Shown: positions 1 through 7,672 of the stretch, one piece after another
How the letters are laid out: the number at the start of each line of letters is the position of its first letter
Numbering within the stretch: position 1 is the first letter of the stretch
DNA from: JAILZP01 sp037444185
Lineage (GTDB): Bacteria > Bacillota > Desulfotomaculia > Desulfotomaculales > Desulfocucumaceae
Length of the DNA: 9,010 bases
NCBI GenBank assembly: GCA_037444185.1
Contig: JBBIMW010000061.1
Location: 1 to 9,010 of the forward strand
Direction: 5' to 3'
Translations under genes and position numbers: made by a program
The notes under the pieces: generated by a model
Seen by the model: only the letters and a program-made list of their open reading frames with translations
Told to the model about the DNA's origin: nothing
The model's database searches: none

Positions 1-2
1 TG

Positions 3-223
3 CGGGAAAAGATCGGCAAAGGCGCGCCGCTGTGCGAAGAAGAAATACTAAAACTAATCTTCCTGCCATCAAAGAGGGCATCAAAGAAGGCGAAAGGAAA
101 AGGGCCCTGAAGACTGCCATGGCGGCCCTCCGGGAGGGAGCCGATGTGGACTTCATCGCTAAGATAACCGGCCTGGATCCGGAAGTCGTCCGGAGGTTGA
201 AGGCAAAGGTGGAATTTGGTTAG
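3..223 (+). pseudogene. Remnant of an Rpn-family nuclease / putative transposase, left edge cut by window
   Basis: Two pieces of one family are read in different frames. In the frame starting at base 3, residues REKIGKGAPLCEEEILKLI followed by FLP resemble the segment that follows the PD-(D/E)XK core in Rpn-type proteins. From about base 62 the coding signal moves to the frame beginning at base 2: KEGIKEGERKRALKTA, then MAALREGADVDFIAKITGL and a stop at 221-223. This is the typical charged repeat plus small C-terminal helix-turn-helix-like tail of that family. Intact members have several dozen residues between the FLP segment and the KEG repeat; here they are adjacent. I infer an internal deletion with a frame change, hence a pseudogene. 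A start at GTG 32 would give a 63-residue tail-only protein; I see no convincing ribosome binding site for it. The nuclease catalytic residues, if any survive, lie left of the window. Family assignment is from pattern recognition of the tail and is fairly secure; the extent of the deletion is inferred. Confidence 0.6.
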
Positions 224-331
224 TACTACAGCGTAACCTAAAAATAACTATGAACAAAACTAAACGTCAATGATACAATTGCTGAAAGGGGTCCAGTGAC
301 GCAGGTAAATCAATTGTAGAAAGCAGAATTC

Positions 332-817
332 ATGAGCACGGACATATTGCTGGACAAACGGCCACTGGCCGGAAAGCTCAAAGATATTCGGCCGCTCAAA
401 ATCCTGTTGGTAAATAAGACGAAGTGGGGGCCTGTATGGGACTACATGGTCCGTACTTACCACTATCTTGGCTCGAGACGATGATTGGCCCCCGGATCAA
501 ATACCTGGTTTTCCAAGAAGACAGACCGCCTGCGGCTTTGAGTTACAACCGGGCAGCACTTCACGTGGGTGTGCGGGATGCGGTTTTTGGGCTGGACACG
601 GAAACAAAAGTACAAGCTTTTGCCCCACGTGATTAACAACAACCGGTTTCTTATCCTGCCTTTGGTGCAGGTTAAAAACTTGGCCTCCCACTTGCTGGCT
701 TGCACCCTAAAACAAATTGTGCAGAATTGGCCCAGCTCATACGGTGCCGACCCCCACGCAAAATACTTTTCCCACGTCCTCTATAGCCCCGGAAAAACGA
801 TCCTTCACCGAAATTGA
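332..817 (+). pseudogene. Decayed DUF4338 (Druantia DruA-like) gene with two frameshifts
   Basis: Three consecutive stretches match the DUF4338/DruA domain in order but in alternating frames. Bases 332-480 encode a segment with RPLAGKLKDIRPLKI and then the family motif YHYLG. Bases 481 to about 588 (a different frame) encode MIGPRIKYLVF and the ALHVGVRD motif. From about 586 to 815 the original frame resumes with LGW, then VINNNRFLILP, VKNLASHLL and WPSSYG. These follow the family's HYLG, YLV, RD..IGW, NxRFLILP and NLASHVL signatures. A missing base near 475-481 and an extra base in the T5G3 run at about 583-590 would restore one continuous reading frame. An in-frame stop at 317-319 precedes the ATG at 332. 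The N-terminal third and the C-terminal GTCYRAANW-type motif are absent, so the gene is truncated at both ends. DruA is the shared protein of the Druantia anti-phage systems, but DUF4338 proteins also occur alone and near transposases, so a defence role for the ancestor is not shown. It converges on the penicillin-binding protein gene. Confidence 0.72.
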
Positions 818-822
818 CGGAA

Positions 823-3018
823 TCAAGGGCGGGAAAACCGCACCGTAACAGTGGATCCCCTCGGAACAACGGAACCCGGCGGTGGATTCTGCTCCACCGC
901 AAGCCCGCTGCCCGACGAAATGAAATTCAGCCCCAGTTCCCGCAAAATGAACCCGGCCCTGCGGATGGTCAGCCCCTTGGTATCCGGCACCAGAACACTG
1001 CCGGGGGGATTGTCCTTGTCATAGGCTGCGGCCCCGATGCCGACCGCCGATCCTCTTTTCAGCCAGACTCCTCCGGCGGGCCTTTGTTCCGTCACCGGCC
1101 CCCGCCCGCCGGACACCCGGGGGAGCAGCCCGGATTCTTCGAGAAATTTACTGGCTTCGTCCACAGGGAAGCCAATCACATTGGGGATCCTCACCATCCC
1201 GGCGGACGCCGGCGCCGGGGGCTTCTCCCGGTCTGTTTTCTGGAAGGCCTTGGGCTTCGGCTGGTCCGGATTCTCGGGAACGCCGAGATAGCGCAAAGTA
1301 TCCCCGGCCAAGGATCGGAAAACCGGCGCTGCCACGTCCCCTCCATGATACACCTGGCCCTTGGGCTCGTCCACCACCACCAGCACGGCTATCCTGGGAT
1401 TGCCGGCCGGGGCGAAGCCGGCGAAGGAAGATACATATTTGCCCTCCTGGTACCCTTTGGGGCCGGGCACCTCCGCGGTGCCGGTCTTGCCGGCCACCGC
1501 GTAGCCGTCCACATAGCCCTTTTTGGCCGTGCCCTCCATGACCGCCTTCTGAAGCAATCTGTCCATCCGGCCGGCCGTATTCCCGGAAATCACCTGCCTC
1601 ACAGCCCGGGCTTGGATATTCTTCACCGCCTTGGTCTCCGGGTCTTCCACCGCCCGGACCAGGTGCGGCCTCACCAGGTAGCCACCGTTGGCCAAAGCCG
1701 AGAGGGCGGTGATGAGCTGTATCGGTGTCACCGCCACGGACTGGCCGATGGCGATGGATGCGGTGTCAAGATCTGTGGCGTCGGCCTCCGGAATCAACAG
1801 TCCCATTTCTTCCCCGGGGAGGTCCACCCCGGTGGGCTGCCCGAATCCGAAACCCCTGAGGTGCTTGTATAGCAAGGTTCTGCCCGCCTTCAGCCCCACC
1901 TCGGCAAAAACGGGGTTGCAGGAGTTCTGCATCCCCTCGGCAAAGGTCTGCATGCCGTGCCCTCCATGCTCCCAGCAGCGTATTTTCCTTCCCGCCACGG
2001 TTATATGGCCCGGGTCGTTAAACATGTCTCCCTCCCTCACCACCCCTTCTTCCAGGGCCATGGCCGCCACCAACATCTTCAGGGTGGATCCGGGCTCGTA
2101 GTTGAAGTGAATGGCCGGATTGAAATCCCATACCTTTTGGGGATATGAGGCATATCCGGCCGGGTCGTACGATGGTCTGGCGCCCATGGCCAGCATCTCC
2201 CCGCTGTGCGGGTCCATGACAATTATGACAGCTCTGGCCGGCTTGTACTTTTCAACGATTTTTTCCAGTTCCCGCTCAACGTAATACTGTATAGCATGAT
2301 CTATGGTGAGTATGAGATTTTTACCCGGCTTGGGAGGGACATACTGGGACCGGGCCTGAAGAACCTCCCGGCCCATGGAGTCGGTCTCGGTGATGAGCCG
2401 TCCGGGCACCCCGGAAAGCTCGGAGTCGTAGTATTTTTCAATACCGCCCCGGGCCGACGGGTCCATGCCCACAAAACCCAACACATGGGCGGCCATGGCG
2501 CCCTGGGGGTATGTCCTCCTGGTGCCGTCCACAAAGCCTATTCCCGTCGCTTTATTATCCTTGATCAGCTCAGTCAGCCTCTGGCAGGTTTCATAGTCCA
2601 CCCTGTGGCTGATCCAGGCAAAGGGCTGCTTTGAACTCATAATCTTTAAGGCCCCGGCTTCGTCAATCCCCAAAATGCCGGCCATCCGCCTGGTAAAGGC
2701 CTTCTTTGCGGCATATTCCTTCTCCTGCCTGTTCTCTCCATCCCCGGCCTTTACCTGAACGGTAAAAATATCGGGATTGGCGAAAACGGACTTGACCGGA
2801 AAGTTGCCCACCAGCTCAACACGGTTCCGGTCGTAGATAACGCCCCTTTTCGGCTCCAATATTTCCTCCCTCACCCTGACCCCGGCGGCCTTCCTGCTCA
2901 ATTCCCCCCCCTGCACCAGCTGGAGCCAGGACAGCCGGAAAAGCAAAGCCACGAAAAACACTGTAAGAGCAATGAAAATTACCGCCAGCCTGTTCCTGGA
3001 AAGCCAGTCCGCAGTCAA
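823..3018 (-). CDS. Class B penicillin-binding protein (SpoVD/FtsI-type transpeptidase) with two PASTA domains
   Basis: This 731-residue membrane-anchored D,D-transpeptidase should cross-link peptidoglycan outside the membrane. Residues about 10-36 form one N-terminal membrane anchor, followed by the dimerisation/pedestal domain (with RGVIYDRN near 58-65). The transpeptidase domain carries all three active-site motifs: S311-T-L-K314 (nucleophile serine), S366-C-N368 and K511-T-G513. Two PASTA modules follow at about 609-663 and 675-731. The family reaction is acylation of the pentapeptide stem at D-Ala-D-Ala and transfer to a neighbouring strand; beta-lactams acylate the same serine. Two PASTA units and the length resemble Bacillus PBP2B, while Clostridia paralogues of this type are usually named SpoVD (spore cortex). 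The sequence alone does not separate division from sporulation use. The start is TTG at 3018, preceded by GGGAGGG with about 7 nt spacing; no in-frame ATG is better placed. It lies 35 nt after cobC in the same direction, without a terminator between them. I see no hairpin-plus-T-run after its stop. Confidence 0.93.
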   Translation of the reverse strand: MTADWLSRNRLAVIFIALTVFFVALLFRLSWLQLVQGGELSRKAAGVRVREEILEPKRGVIYDRNRVELVGNFPVKSVFANPDIFTVQVKAGDGENRQEKEYAAKKAFTRRMAGILGIDEAGALKIMSSKQPFAWISHRVDYETCQRLTELIKDNKATGIGFVDGTRRTYPQGAMAAHVLGFVGMDPSARGGIEKYYDSELSGVPGRLITETDSMGREVLQARSQYVPPKPGKNLILTIDHAIQYYVERELEKIVEKYKPARAVIIVMDPHSGEMLAMGARPSYDPAGYASYPQKVWDFNPAIHFNYEPGSTLKMLVAAMALEEGVVREGDMFNDPGHITVAGRKIRCWEHGGHGMQTFAEGMQNSCNPVFAEVGLKAGRTLLYKHLRGFGFGQPTGVDLPGEEMGLLIPEADATDLDTASIAIGQSVAVTPIQLITALSALANGGYLVRPHLVRAVEDPETKAVKNIQARAVRQVISGNTAGRMDRLLQKAVMEGTAKKGYVDGYAVAGKTGTAEVPGPKGYQEGKYVSSFAGFAPAGNPRIAVLVVVDEPKGQVYHGGDVAAPVFRSLAGDTLRYLGVPENPDQPKPKAFQKTDREKPPAPASAGMVRIPNVIGFPVDEASKFLEESGLLPRVSGGRGPVTEQRPAGGVWLKRGSAVGIGAAAYDKDNPPGSVLVPDTKGLTIRRAGFILRELGLNFISSGSGLAVEQNPPPGSVVPRGSTVTVRFSRP

Positions 3019-3053
3019 CCGCCCGCCCTCCCATCCACTATTTTCAATATTAT

Positions 3054-3689
3054 CTATTTACGCATTATTTCAAGATCACCGGCAAGATGGCTGCGGTCGT
3101 TCAGCAGGGACACCACTCCGCCGTCCCAGTCCGCAAAATCAATCACATTCAGGGCTACGTTGTCCTGACGGATTTTCCAGTACTTGTTCAGATCCATGTT
3201 CAAAACCGTTCCCACCAGGCACCTCACCGGCCCACCGTGGCAAACCACGGCCACCTGTTCCCCCATGTGCCTCTCCACCACTTCCCGGACGGCCGGGACC
3301 ACCCTGACCAGCAAATCTGAAAGCCCTTCCCCCCCGGGGACCTTTATGCCCAGGGGATTTGCCCACCAGCGGGAGAGCAGTTCACCATACCTCTCTTTTA
3401 TTTCTTTGAAGGTAAGTCCCTCCCAGTGGCCGAAATCAATTTCCCTCAGCTCCGGCAGGGAAATAACGCCCATCCCCCGGGGCCCGGCAATATGGCGGGC
3501 GGTATCCACCGCCCGGGACAGATCGCTGCTGTATACAGCCGATATTTTCCGGGGCGCCAGGCGTCCGGCCAGGGCCTTGGCCTGTTCCACCCCCCTTTCG
3601 GAAAGGGGTATGTCTACATGCCCCTGGAATCTCATCTCTGAATTCCACAGTGTCTCCCCATGTCTGATTAAATACAACCGGCAGGACAA
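3054..3689 (-). CDS. cobC: Histidine phosphatase family protein, probable alpha-ribazole phosphatase CobC
   Basis: This is a 211-residue phosphoglycerate-mutase-like phosphatase. The phosphohistidine signature LIRHGET is at the N terminus (His10 is the expected nucleophile), with the phosphate-binding Arg in SSDLSRA (about residue 59), the acid in FGHWEG (about 90) and the second catalytic His in VVCHGG (about 151). Members of this family in B12 clusters dephosphorylate alpha-ribazole 5'-phosphate, or adenosylcobalamin 5'-phosphate after CobS, in nucleotide-loop assembly. The broader family includes phosphoglycerate mutase-like enzymes with other substrates, so the substrate call rests on its place directly after cbiA. 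I chose TTG 3689 because AGAGGTGA sits 5 nt upstream and because homologues begin just before the RLYLIRHGE stretch. GTG at 3698 and TTG at 3707 (217 residues) are possible but lack a comparable ribosome binding site. A 54-nt A/T-rich gap separates it from cbiA, the widest gap in the set. Confidence 0.85.
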   Translation of the reverse strand: MSCRLYLIRHGETLWNSEMRFQGHVDIPLSERGVEQAKALAGRLAPRKISAVYSSDLSRAVDTARHIAGPRGMGVISLPELREIDFGHWEGLTFKEIKERYGELLSRWWANPLGIKVPGGEGLSDLLVRVVPAVREVVERHMGEQVAVVCHGGPVRCLVGTVLNMDLNKYWKIRQDNVALNVIDFADWDGGVVSLLNDRSHLAGDLEIMRK

Positions 3690-3692
3690 TAT

Positions 3693-3702
3693 CCTCACCT
3701 CT
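3693..3702 (-). promoter_or_regulatory. Ribosome binding site deciding the cobC start
   Basis: On the minus strand this reads AGAGGTGAGG, closely matching the anti-Shine-Dalgarno complement. It lies 5 nt before TTG 3689. The two upstream in-frame candidates at 3698 and 3707 overlap or precede it and so could not use it. Confidence 0.5.
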
Positions 3703-3743
3703 GGCAATTCCCTACTAAATCAATTATATGATTTGATGAAGAA

Positions 3744-5138
3744 TTATTTTTCTCCGGCATGCATCCTTTTTCTACGGTAATTCAGGCATGCCCGGATCAG
3801 CCTCCCCGCCTCCTCCGGACAGCCGGCGAAATGCACATGCAGATAGGAGGCCAGCAGGTTTCCTCTGGCATATCCGTCCGGACGCGGGCTTTCTCCTTCC
3901 TTTTCCAACAAGTATGCGTGATCCTGCGGATCCAGCCCCCGCATCACCGAGTAGTGGAATTCGTGCCCCTTTATCCGCCTCCCGGCCGCCGCCAGCACGC
4001 TGTCCCCAAGGGCCAGGGCCGTAACATAGCCAAGCCCCGCCCTCTTTTTCAACATCACCGTTTTACCGGGAATAATTCCGGCCATGGGGTACTCCCGGCC
4101 GCTGAAACAGGTAATACTTCCGGATAGAAACATCATTCCGCCGCACTCGGCGTATATGGGCATCCCCCGCCCGGACTCCCTCCTGACTCCTTCAATGAAT
4201 TCCAGGTTTTCTGAAATTTCTCCGGCAAACATTTCAGGAAACCCCCCACCGATATACAGCCCGTCCAGGCCCGCAGGCAGAGGGCCCTCCAGGGCCGAGC
4301 AGGGCACTATTTCGGAACCTAGGGCGGTCAGAATATCCAGTCCGTCCTGGTAGTAAAAATTAAACGCCCGGTCCAGTACCAGCCCCAGCCTTACTTGCGG
4401 TTCCGCCACCTTTTCCGGAAAAACCATTACTTCCGGCGCGGCCGGGGCGGAGGCGCCTCCGGCCAGCCTGACCAGCCCCTCCAGATCGAGCTCCCCGGTG
4501 ATTTTGTGGGCCAGGGCGTCCAGAAGCCCGGAAAGGTTGTTATTCTCCGGTGTGGGCAGCAATCCAAGGTGCCTTTCGGGAAGCTCCACATCCGCGCCGT
4601 ACCCCACCCGGCCCAGCACCGGCACCCCGGCGCCGGACTCTATGGCGTCCTTTAAAAGTTTGTAGTGTCTGTCGGACCCGACCCGGTTCACTATCACACC
4701 GCACAGCCTCACGCCGGGATCGAAATTCTTGTATCCCAGCACCATAGCGGCGGCGCTGCGGGCCATGGACCTGGCGTCCAGCACCAAAACCACCGGGGCG
4801 TCCAGCAGCCTGGATACATGGGCCGTGGATCCCTCGCCCCCGGAGCCCCGCCCGTCATAGAGGCCCATGACGCCTTCAATGATGGAAATATCCGCCCCGG
4901 CGGCCGACCGCAGGAATACCTCCCGGACCCCGTCCCCGCCCAGGAACCAGGCATCCAGGTTTCTGCACCGGCGGCCGGCGGCCGCAGTGTGGTACCCGGG
5001 ATCGATATAGTCCGGCCCCACCTTGTAAGGCTGGACCTTGACTCCTTTACTGCTCAAAGCCCGCATAAGGGCGGCGGCCACCGTGGTTTTGCCGGCGCTG
5101 CTATGCGCCCCGGCGATTACCAGCCTGGGAAATCTCAT
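3744..5138 (-). CDS. cbiA: Cobyrinate a,c-diamide synthase CbiA
   Basis: This 464-residue enzyme catalyses the ATP- and glutamine-dependent amidation of the a and c carboxylates of cobyrinate (or Co-precorrin-derived cobyrinate in the anaerobic route). The N-terminal dethiobiotin-synthetase-like domain has the P-loop GAHSSAGKTT at residues 10-19, followed by YKVGPDYIDPGYH (about 38-50) and GLYDG. The C-terminal class I glutamine amidotransferase domain has the nucleophile in YAECGG (Cys332), GHEFHYS at about 391-397 and the triad-type histidine in SYLHVHF (His434 is the expected one). Length fits the family. The start is ATG 5138, with AAGGTGGG 5 nt upstream; this leaves a 19-nt gap after cbiB. 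A longer in-frame version from 5189 would run back into cbiB and adds a basic extension that homologues lack. Context points to CbiA rather than hydrogenobyrinate-using CobB, but the sequence here does not settle the substrate's cobalt state. Confidence 0.95.
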   Translation of the reverse strand: MRFPRLVIAGAHSSAGKTTVAAALMRALSSKGVKVQPYKVGPDYIDPGYHTAAAGRRCRNLDAWFLGGDGVREVFLRSAAGADISIIEGVMGLYDGRGSGGEGSTAHVSRLLDAPVVLVLDARSMARSAAAMVLGYKNFDPGVRLCGVIVNRVGSDRHYKLLKDAIESGAGVPVLGRVGYGADVELPERHLGLLPTPENNNLSGLLDALAHKITGELDLEGLVRLAGGASAPAAPEVMVFPEKVAEPQVRLGLVLDRAFNFYYQDGLDILTALGSEIVPCSALEGPLPAGLDGLYIGGGFPEMFAGEISENLEFIEGVRRESGRGMPIYAECGGMMFLSGSITCFSGREYPMAGIIPGKTVMLKKRAGLGYVTALALGDSVLAAAGRRIKGHEFHYSVMRGLDPQDHAYLLEKEGESPRPDGYARGNLLASYLHVHFAGCPEEAGRLIRACLNYRRKRMHAGEK

Positions 5139-5143
5139 AACAA

Positions 5144-5151
5144 CCCACCTT
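5144..5151 (-). promoter_or_regulatory. Ribosome binding site deciding the cbiA start
   Basis: The minus strand reads AAGGTGGG, 5 nt before ATG 5138 and just after the cbiB stop. It supports the short start over the overlapping upstream one at 5189. Confidence 0.5.
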
Positions 5152-5157
5152 CGGGAT

Positions 5158-6108
5158 TTATGAATGCGCGGCGGCACATACCGCCGCACCGGCGACGGCC
5201 ATCAGGAATGAACTCATGTACATCAAATCAACCGCCTGACGGATGTGGTCCGTTGCCAGCGGGTGGATTTCATCGCCCAGGTAATGGCGGAAGGATTCCC
5301 TCCCCCCGTACACATTCACTCCCCCCAAACGCACCCCGAGGGCGCCAGCCACCGCCGCCTCCGGAATACCGCTGTTGGGACTCGGATGCCGGCCGGCATC
5401 CCTGACCACGGCCCTGAGGGCCCCGCCCGCCCGCCTGCCGGTAATCCAGGCGGCCGCCAGCAGCATCAACCCCCCAATCCTGGCCGGCAGAAAATTGGCA
5501 CCATCGTCCAGCCTGGCCGAAAAGAAGCCGAAGTACCGGTACCTTTCATTCCTGTAGCCCACCATGGAATCTAAAGTGTTGACCGCCTTGTAGGCCATAG
5601 CCAGGGGGGCACCGCCGATCACGGCGTAGAACAGGGGCGCTATGACCCCGTCCACGGTATTTTCCGCCACCGTTTCGACAGTGGCCCTGGTTACCTCTCG
5701 GGAGTCCATGGAAGCAGTTTCCCGCCCCACTATCCTGCCCGCCATCCTCCTGGCCAGCTCCAGATCATTGTCCGCCAGCGGCCTGAAAACGTCGGCGGCG
5801 GCCCTGGCCAGGCCCCTGGCCGCCAGAGTGGTGGATATGAGCCAGATCTCGGCGGCCACGGCCAGCCAGGGGTGGACTTTGTACAGTATTACAACCAGCG
5901 CCGCCGTGGCCCCGTATGACAGCGCCACCACGGCGGCCGCCATCACCGCCCCGCCGGCCAGGCCCCGGTTTTTATCCGGAGAATACAGCAAACTTTCCAG
6001 AAAGGAGATTAACCTGCCCAGCAAAACCACCGGGTGGGGCAGGCAAGGAGGATCACCCACAGTCAAGTCCACCAGGTATGCCAGCAAAACCACCCCCGGC
6101 GCGGTCAA
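5158..6108 (-). CDS. cbiB: Adenosylcobinamide-phosphate synthase CbiB (CobD of the aerobic nomenclature)
   Basis: This 316-residue integral membrane protein attaches (R)-1-amino-2-propanol O-2-phosphate, or aminopropanol, to the f side chain of adenosylcobyric acid. Family hallmarks are all present. DLTVGDP with PHPVVLLGRLI stands near residues 14-34. TVETVAENTVDGVIAPLFY lies at about 143-161, and KAVNTLDSMVGY with NERYRYFG at about 174-194. RLDDGANFLPAR follows at about 199-210, and then GRHPSPNSG at about 239-247. Hydrophobic segments at about 52-75, 80-98, 152-170, 210-223 and 298-313 fit a polytopic membrane enzyme. The start TTG 6108 overlaps the cobQ stop as TTGA, implying translational coupling. 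GTG at 6093 is an in-frame alternative with no better ribosome binding site. The overlap is preceded by a run of eight G residues on the coding strand. It sits between cobQ (which makes its substrate) and cbiA. Confidence 0.94.
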   Translation of the reverse strand: MTAPGVVLLAYLVDLTVGDPPCLPHPVVLLGRLISFLESLLYSPDKNRGLAGGAVMAAAVVALSYGATAALVVILYKVHPWLAVAAEIWLISTTLAARGLARAAADVFRPLADNDLELARRMAGRIVGRETASMDSREVTRATVETVAENTVDGVIAPLFYAVIGGAPLAMAYKAVNTLDSMVGYRNERYRYFGFFSARLDDGANFLPARIGGLMLLAAAWITGRRAGGALRAVVRDAGRHPSPNSGIPEAAVAGALGVRLGGVNVYGGRESFRHYLGDEIHPLATDHIRQAVDLMYMSSFLMAVAGAAVCAAAHS

Positions 6109-7658
6109 CTCCGCACCCCCCCCGGGGGAAGGCCCAGCAGGCCGTATACCATAGCCATGTCCAGGCTGCCCCGGACCACCCCCGCCAGTCTGTCATAATC
6201 CCCTTGCCTTTGCTCCCAGGCCGGCAGATGGACAGACTCCTCCAGGGGCCCAAGCCCCTTCATCTTCCTGATGGAATTGATGATCATCCTGCGGAACCGG
6301 GGGTTGTCAAAAATGCCGTGAATATATGTCCCCCAAACCCTGCCGCCGGCATCTGCGGCCCCGTCCACAGTATGCATGTCCCCTCCGAAGCGGTGGGTGA
6401 TTTCAAAAACCGGCACCACCCCCGGGCCCGGCCGGGTTCTGCCCATATGTATCTCGTAACCCACCACTTCGCATCCCCGGGCCTCCCCCAACACCGGTCC
6501 CGGGCCGCAGGCCACGGCCCGCACCTGGGTGGTGATTTTATCCCTGGCGAAGGTGGTGACGATGTCCAGCAGCCCCAGGCCGTCAATGGAAGGTATGCTG
6601 GACTCCGTATGCAGGGGATCGTGCAACTCCCTGCCCAGCATCTGAAATCCCCCGCACATGCCGATCACGGTCGCCCCGGATTCACTGAGCCTCTTGATTT
6701 CATCCGCCACGCCGGTACGCTTCAGGTAGGCCAGATCTTCAATGGTGTTTTTGCTGCCGGGTATTATCACCACGTCGGGGTTCCCCAGGGGTGTGCCCCT
6801 GCCTACGTATCTGATGCTCACATCGGGTTCGCCCTCCAGGGGGTCGAAATCAGTGAAATTCGACATGTGGGGAAGATGAATCACCGCCACCTCCACGTCC
6901 CTGGCGATGGCCATGACGGATTTTTTCAGCGTTTCCTCATGCACCGTGTCCTCCTCCTGAATTCTGAACCCCTGAAAATAGGGAACCACCCCCACCACCG
7001 GCTTTCCAGTCCTCTCCTCCAGGAAATCAACAGCCGGCCGGAATAGTGACAGATCCCCCCGGAATTTGTTGATAATTATCCCGGCCACCCGTTCCCTGTC
7101 TTCCGGGGCCAGGAGTTCGAGGGTTCCCACAATGGCCGCCAGGGCACCCCCCTTGTCTATGTCGCAGGCCAGCAGCACCGGCGCCCCGGCCTGCCTGGCC
7201 ACCTTCATGTTGACTATTTCGGTGGCCTGCAGATTTACCTCGGCCGGGCTTCCCGCCCCCTCTATAACCACTATGTCGTTTTCATTTTTAAGCCTCTGCA
7301 GGGCTTGACACGCGGTCTCCCAGGCCCTGCCGGCGAAATCCCGGTGGTATTCCCGGGCGGATAGATTGCCTGCGGGCCTTCCCAGCAATATCACCTGGGA
7401 TGATGCCTGGCCGGTGGGTTTCAATAGTATCGGGTTCATGTCCACATGGGGGTCCCGCCCCGCAGCCTCGGCCTGGACCACCTGGGCCCGGCCCATCTCC
7501 CCGCCGTCCCTGGTAACGAAGGAATTAAGGGCCATGTTTTGCGACTTGAAGGGCACCACCCGGTACCCGTCCCGGTGGAAAATACGGCAAAGCGCCGCCA
7601 CCAGAACGCTTTTGCCCACATGGGAAGCAGTCCCCTGGATCATGATGGTCTTAGCCAT
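6105..7658 (-). CDS. cobQ: Cobyric acid synthase CobQ (CbiP)
   Basis: This 517-residue ATP- and glutamine-dependent amidotransferase converts adenosylcobyrinate a,c-diamide to adenosylcobyric acid by amidating carboxylates b, d, e and g. The N-terminal ATPase domain has the P-loop GTASHVGKS at residues 9-17, then the family signature PFKSQNMALNS (36-46) and NPILLKPTG (75-83). Further on are VIEGAGSPAE (131-140) and ACDIDKGG (164-171). The C-terminal glutaminase domain has IIPGSKNT (298-305), the nucleophile in MCGGFQMLG (Cys335), GYEIHMG (400-406) and YIHGIFDN (His447). This is full length for the family. The ATG start at 7658 is backed by GGAGG at 7665-7669 with 6 nt spacing, the clearest ribosome binding site in the window. 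It begins 14 nt after cobU and its stop overlaps the cbiB start by 4 nt. The last codons contain C5G8, a potential slippage site. Confidence 0.97.
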   Translation of the reverse strand: MAKTIMIQGTASHVGKSVLVAALCRIFHRDGYRVVPFKSQNMALNSFVTRDGGEMGRAQVVQAEAAGRDPHVDMNPILLKPTGQASSQVILLGRPAGNLSAREYHRDFAGRAWETACQALQRLKNENDIVVIEGAGSPAEVNLQATEIVNMKVARQAGAPVLLACDIDKGGALAAIVGTLELLAPEDRERVAGIIINKFRGDLSLFRPAVDFLEERTGKPVVGVVPYFQGFRIQEEDTVHEETLKKSVMAIARDVEVAVIHLPHMSNFTDFDPLEGEPDVSIRYVGRGTPLGNPDVVIIPGSKNTIEDLAYLKRTGVADEIKRLSESGATVIGMCGGFQMLGRELHDPLHTESSIPSIDGLGLLDIVTTFARDKITTQVRAVACGPGPVLGEARGCEVVGYEIHMGRTRPGPGVVPVFEITHRFGGDMHTVDGAADAGGRVWGTYIHGIFDNPRFRRMIINSIRKMKGLGPLEESVHLPAWEQRQGDYDRLAGVVRGSLDMAMVYGLLGLPPGGVRS

Positions 7659-7672
7659 GGAAAACCTCCAAA

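Noticed and set aside
275..317. ACAATTG ... CAATTGT inverted repeat as a transposon end or operator
   Set aside because: The 7-bp A/T-rich arms around a 29-nt loop are short, and nothing else at the site supports a mobile-element end.
260..705. Minus-strand open frames overlapping the DUF4338 remnant
   Set aside because: They are antisense to recognisable DUF4338 motifs and show no family features of their own.
760..822. Intrinsic terminator after the PBP gene
   Set aside because: The short T-run near the end of the minus-strand message (around 793-797) is not preceded by a convincing stem.
814..1872. Long plus-strand open frame (352 codons) opposite the PBP gene
   Set aside because: It is antisense to a clear transpeptidase with all motifs, its composition is dominated by Pro, Gly, Arg and His as expected for a shadow frame in GC-rich DNA, and it shows no recognisable domain.
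3047..3073. Separate promoter for the PBP gene (TTGAAA / TAATAT)
   Set aside because: The spacing is only 15 nt and the -10 match is 4 of 6; too weak to list as a feature, though noted in the PBP finding.
5139..5189. Longer CbiA starting at 5189
   Set aside because: It would overlap the end of cbiB and add a basic 17-residue extension; ATG 5138 has a good ribosome binding site and matches the family N terminus.
4665..5405. Plus-strand open frame (246 codons) opposite cbiA and cbiB
   Set aside because: Same shadow-frame character; the minus strand here carries the conserved CbiA P-loop domain.
5916..7046. Long plus-strand open frame (376 codons) opposite cbiB and cobQ
   Set aside because: It spans the junction of two well-identified minus-strand genes, has low-complexity Pro/His/Arg content and no plausible ribosome binding site.
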